From assembly GCA_003450125.1 (NCBI GenBank), contig DMFR01000019.1, positions 1 through 7,984 on the forward strand: a stretch of 7,984 nucleotides of DNA, read 5' to 3'. The DNA is from Prolixibacteraceae bacterium (GTDB lineage Bacteria; Bacteroidota; Bacteroidia; Bacteroidales; Prolixibacteraceae). The notes under the pieces were generated by a model, which ran no database searches, was not told the origin of the DNA, and saw only the letters and a program-made list of their open reading frames with translations. Made by a program: the position numbers and the translations under genes. This document shows, piece by piece, positions 6,506 through 7,984 of the stretch (its first letter is position 1; each line of letters begins with the position of its first letter).

Positions 6506-6807
6506 CCTGTAAAGGTATTTAGTTTAACTATTGTTCTGGATACTATATGCCTGGTCTCCTTTGCAGCACATCGGATCAACAATAGATAGATGCACCAAAG
6601 AAACTTTTAGTTGCGTAAATTTATGTTATTTTTTGAAAAAATAGTTCTTTAGCCCATACTATTTTAATTTCTTTTCATAAGATAAACCGACCCTTCAATT
6701 CAGGAAAGCGGCCAATATAAAAAAATCATTAATGCCCCCATGTTTGTTTCTTTTCATTTGCTCATTCACAGGCTTTTAATTACTTTTGCAAATCAAAATT
6801 CAAAGCC
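6506..6807. other. Divergent intergenic region
   Basis: This 302-base A/T-rich gap separates the barrel pair (minus) from the lapA-like gene (plus). It contains the plus-strand promoter at 6757-6788 and an A/T palindrome, TATTTTTT-G-AAAAAATA, at 6627-6643 that could be a protein-binding site or chance in A/T-rich DNA. For the minus strand I found only imperfect -7 matches, such as TACCTTTA at 6510-6517 (too close to the ATG) and TATTGTTG at 6577-6584, neither with a correctly spaced -33 element. No further gene is apparent. Confidence 0.6.
6757..6788 (+). promoter_or_regulatory. Bacteroidetes-type promoter for the lapA-like/WbqC unit
   Basis: TTTG at 6757-6760, a 20-base spacer, then TACTTTTG at 6781-6788. 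Both elements and the spacing fit the Bacteroidetes primary-sigma consensus (TTTG, about 19-21 bases, TAnnTTTG). Transcription should begin near 6794, leaving a very short leader of about 14 bases before the ATG at 6808. This is the best promoter in the window and shows that the last two genes form their own unit, independent of dapB-lepB. Confidence 0.75.
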
Positions 6808-7134
6808 ATGTCGGGAAAAGTAATTGTATTTTTTATTCTTGCCGTTCTGCTGATCATCTTCACCGTTCAGAATGAACTGTTGATCAACATCCGTTTTTTC
6901 AAATGGGAAATGACCGATGTACCCCTGGTGATGGTACTGATCGCCGGGTTGATTTTTGGCTTTTTGCTCGCCCTGATGACGCAGCTTCCAAGAATTATGC
7001 ACCTCAAAAGGCAGTTGAAAGACGTGATCAATGAGCTTGAAAACGACAATGTAGTTGCCGATAAAGATGATGACATCACTGCTGAAGGAATCAAAATGGG
7101 AAGCGATTACAAGGGAGGATTTTTTAACGAATAA
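6808..7134 (+). CDS. LapA-domain (DUF1049) inner-membrane protein
   Basis: A 108-residue inner-membrane protein. It has two hydrophobic helices (about 4-20 and 38-57) joined by the conserved turn TVQNELLINIRFFKWEMTDVPL (19-40, in which QN, the FF-W stretch and the PL are typical), a GLIFGFLLAL helix, and a charged, probably helical tail (PRIMHLKRQLKDVINELEN, 61-79) ending in acidic, flexible sequence. This is the lipopolysaccharide assembly protein A domain layout. In gammaproteobacteria LapA works with LapB in controlling LPS synthesis; no LapB partner is visible here and the role in Bacteroidetes is not established, so the gene symbol is withheld. Length is typical. The gene sits 14 bases after the predicted transcription start. 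Its TAA stop is immediately followed by the ATG of the next gene (TAAATG), which implies translational coupling. Confidence 0.85.
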   Translation: MSGKVIVFFILAVLLIIFTVQNELLINIRFFKWEMTDVPLVMVLIAGLIFGFLLALMTQLPRIMHLKRQLKDVINELENDNVVADKDDDITAEGIKMGSDYKGGFFNE

Positions 7135-7788
7135 ATGATGATACCACCTACAGGAATCCTGTTGAGCACAGCCTACTTTGCTCCCGTCAGGTATTTCGCC
7201 AGTCTGGCCGCCTTTTCAGAAGGATATATTGAGCAACACGAACATTTTATCAAACAAACCTACCGCAACAGGGCAGTCATACTGGGGGCAAACGGCCCTG
7301 TTTCACTCATTGTACCTGTTGAGAAGGGCCGTGAGCAGAAAATCAGGATCAAGGACCTACGCATTTCCTACGACGAGGAATGGCAGAGAAACCATTGGCG
7401 CACCATCTTCTCAGCCTACAACTCCTCCCCTTTTTTCGAATATTATGCCGATGACCTGGAACCTTTCTTCCAAAAGAAACATGAATTCCTGTTCGACTTC
7501 AACCAGCAGATCATGGATACCCTGATGGAAATCCTTGAACTTCAAACCCCTATCAACCTGACCGCTGGCTTTGAAGAAATTCCCGAAGGAAGCCTGAATC
7601 TCAGGGAGAAAATCAGTCCAAAAGCCCATCGCAGCGCTCCCGACAACCATTTTATCCCCCAACCCTATACACAAGTCTTTGGTGAAAAATTTGGATTTAC
7701 AGCCGATTTAAGCATCCTGGACCTGCTTTTCAACGAAGGGCCCTCGGCACATTCCATTCTGATGGATAGCTGGCAACAAATTGACTGA
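7135..7788 (+). CDS. WbqC-family protein
   Basis: A 217-residue protein of the WbqC-like family, named after a gene in an O-antigen cluster. Members are found in surface-polysaccharide loci and, in Bacteroidetes, very often near lepB and dapB; their reaction is not firmly established. Family signatures seen are STAYFAPVRYF (11-21), HEHFIKQTYRNRAVIL (35-50), GANGPVSLIVPVE (51-63), WQRNHWRTIFSAYNSSPFFEYY (83-104, with conserved W, H, AY and SPFF), and the C-terminal QVFGEKFGFTADLSILDLLFNEGP (180-203). There is no signal peptide or membrane helix, so it is cytosolic. Two ATGs stand in a row (7135 and 7138); the first abuts the upstream stop codon and either could be used. Length is typical for the family and no truncation is seen. 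It shares the promoter of the LapA-like gene. Confidence 0.9.
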   Translation: MMIPPTGILLSTAYFAPVRYFASLAAFSEGYIEQHEHFIKQTYRNRAVILGANGPVSLIVPVEKGREQKIRIKDLRISYDEEWQRNHWRTIFSAYNSSPFFEYYADDLEPFFQKKHEFLFDFNQQIMDTLMEILELQTPINLTAGFEEIPEGSLNLREKISPKAHRSAPDNHFIPQPYTQVFGEKFGFTADLSILDLLFNEGPSAHSILMDSWQQID

Positions 7789-7814
7789 CATAAAATTACC
7801 TGTCAATATATTAT

Positions 7815-7850
7815 TTAATTTGAATTTTACTTTTATGAAATTCAAATTAA
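7815..7850 (+). terminator. A/T-rich hairpin after the WbqC gene
   Basis: Perfect 13-bp inverted repeat, TTAATTTGAATTT (7815-7827) / AAATTCAAATTAA (7838-7850), with a 10-base loop, starting 27 bases after the WbqC stop. Position suits a terminator, but the stem has only two G-C pairs and no T-run follows directly, so termination would be weak. It may instead be an operator-like palindrome. Confidence 0.4.
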
Positions 7851-7879
7851 CAACCATCTTATTTCACCGCTTGTTTTTC

Positions 7880-7984
7880 AACCTTCCTAACCTTAATAAC
7901 CCGGATCATACCCCCTGAATCCAAACCTTAGTAACCTTATATCCTTGCTTAATCCAAAAATAGAAGGTTACTAAGGTTTAGGTT
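7880..7984. repeat. Cluster of TAACCTT/AAGGTTA short repeats
   Basis: AACC-containing units recur: AACCTTCCTAACCTTAATAACC (7880-7901; key unit AACCTT), AAACCTTAGTAACCTT (7923-7938), then the inverse AAGGTTACTAAGGTTT (7964-7979) and a further AGGTT to the window end. No coding sequence covers it. The array runs off the window, so its length and what lies beyond are unknown. Confidence 0.7.
7923..7979. repeat. Perfect 16-bp inverted repeat
   Basis: AAACCTTAGTAACCTT (7923-7938) and AAGGTTACTAAGGTTT (7964-7979) are exact reverse complements separated by 25 bases. With a one-base bulge (A7980), CC at 7921-7922 can also pair with GG at 7981-7982. It would form a stable hairpin in RNA from either strand, with no T-run visible inside the window. 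It could be a repeat-element palindrome or a bidirectional terminator. Confidence 0.75.

Noticed and set aside
6627..6643. TATTTTTT-G-AAAAAATA palindrome as an operator or terminator
   Set aside because: It is pure A/T around a single G in A/T-rich DNA, far from the nearest gene end and not overlapping the identified promoter, so chance is a sufficient explanation; noted only within the intergenic entry.
7880..7984. Insertion sequence end or attachment site
   Set aside because: There is an inverted repeat but no transposase or integrase, no target-site duplication that can be seen, and the array is cut by the window end.

Overview
The window looks like a chromosomal segment from a member of the Bacteroidetes (Bacteroidota), most like Bacteroidales or a close relative. 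The reasons are: a dapB-lepB-WbqC-type gene set, signal peptidases of the long (~450 residue) Bacteroidetes type, outer-membrane proteins whose leader ends in ...LFAQ, A-rich leaders without clear Shine-Dalgarno sites, and at least one very good TTTG-N20-TAnnTTTG promoter, the form used by the Bacteroidetes primary sigma factor. This assignment is an inference from protein and promoter style; no rRNA or other marker is present.

Layout. Bases 1-53 are short degenerate direct repeats. Bases 84-923 (minus) encode a Cof-type HAD phosphatase. It diverges from a plus-strand run of dapB (1193-1909) and two near-identical signal peptidase I genes in tandem (1923-3263 and 3270-4610), closed by a strong intrinsic terminator (4634-4665). 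Between 4703 and 4729 lies a second short repeat, related in pattern to the first. Two paralogous minus-strand genes (5681-6505, then 4785-5606) encode secreted proteins with a small N-terminal module and a probable 8-stranded outer-membrane barrel. A 302-bp divergent gap carries the promoter of a two-gene plus-strand unit: a LapA-domain membrane protein (6808-7134) whose stop codon abuts the start of a WbqC-family protein (7135-7788). The last 200 bases hold an A/T-rich hairpin and a cluster of TAACCTT/AAGGTTA repeats, including a perfect 16-bp inverted repeat, running off the end.

How the genes relate. dapB supplies lysine/diaminopimelate precursors for peptidoglycan, and the LepB pair releases exported proteins from their signal peptides. 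The two barrel proteins are predicted Sec/LepB clients. LapA-like and WbqC-like proteins are associated with the envelope and with surface glycans. The common theme is the cell envelope. I see no defence island, CRISPR array, transposase, tRNA or rRNA. The most unusual points are two independent tandem duplications side by side (lepB and the barrel genes), patchy identity between the lepB copies that suggests gene conversion, and families of short intergenic repeats that sit just downstream of gene ends.
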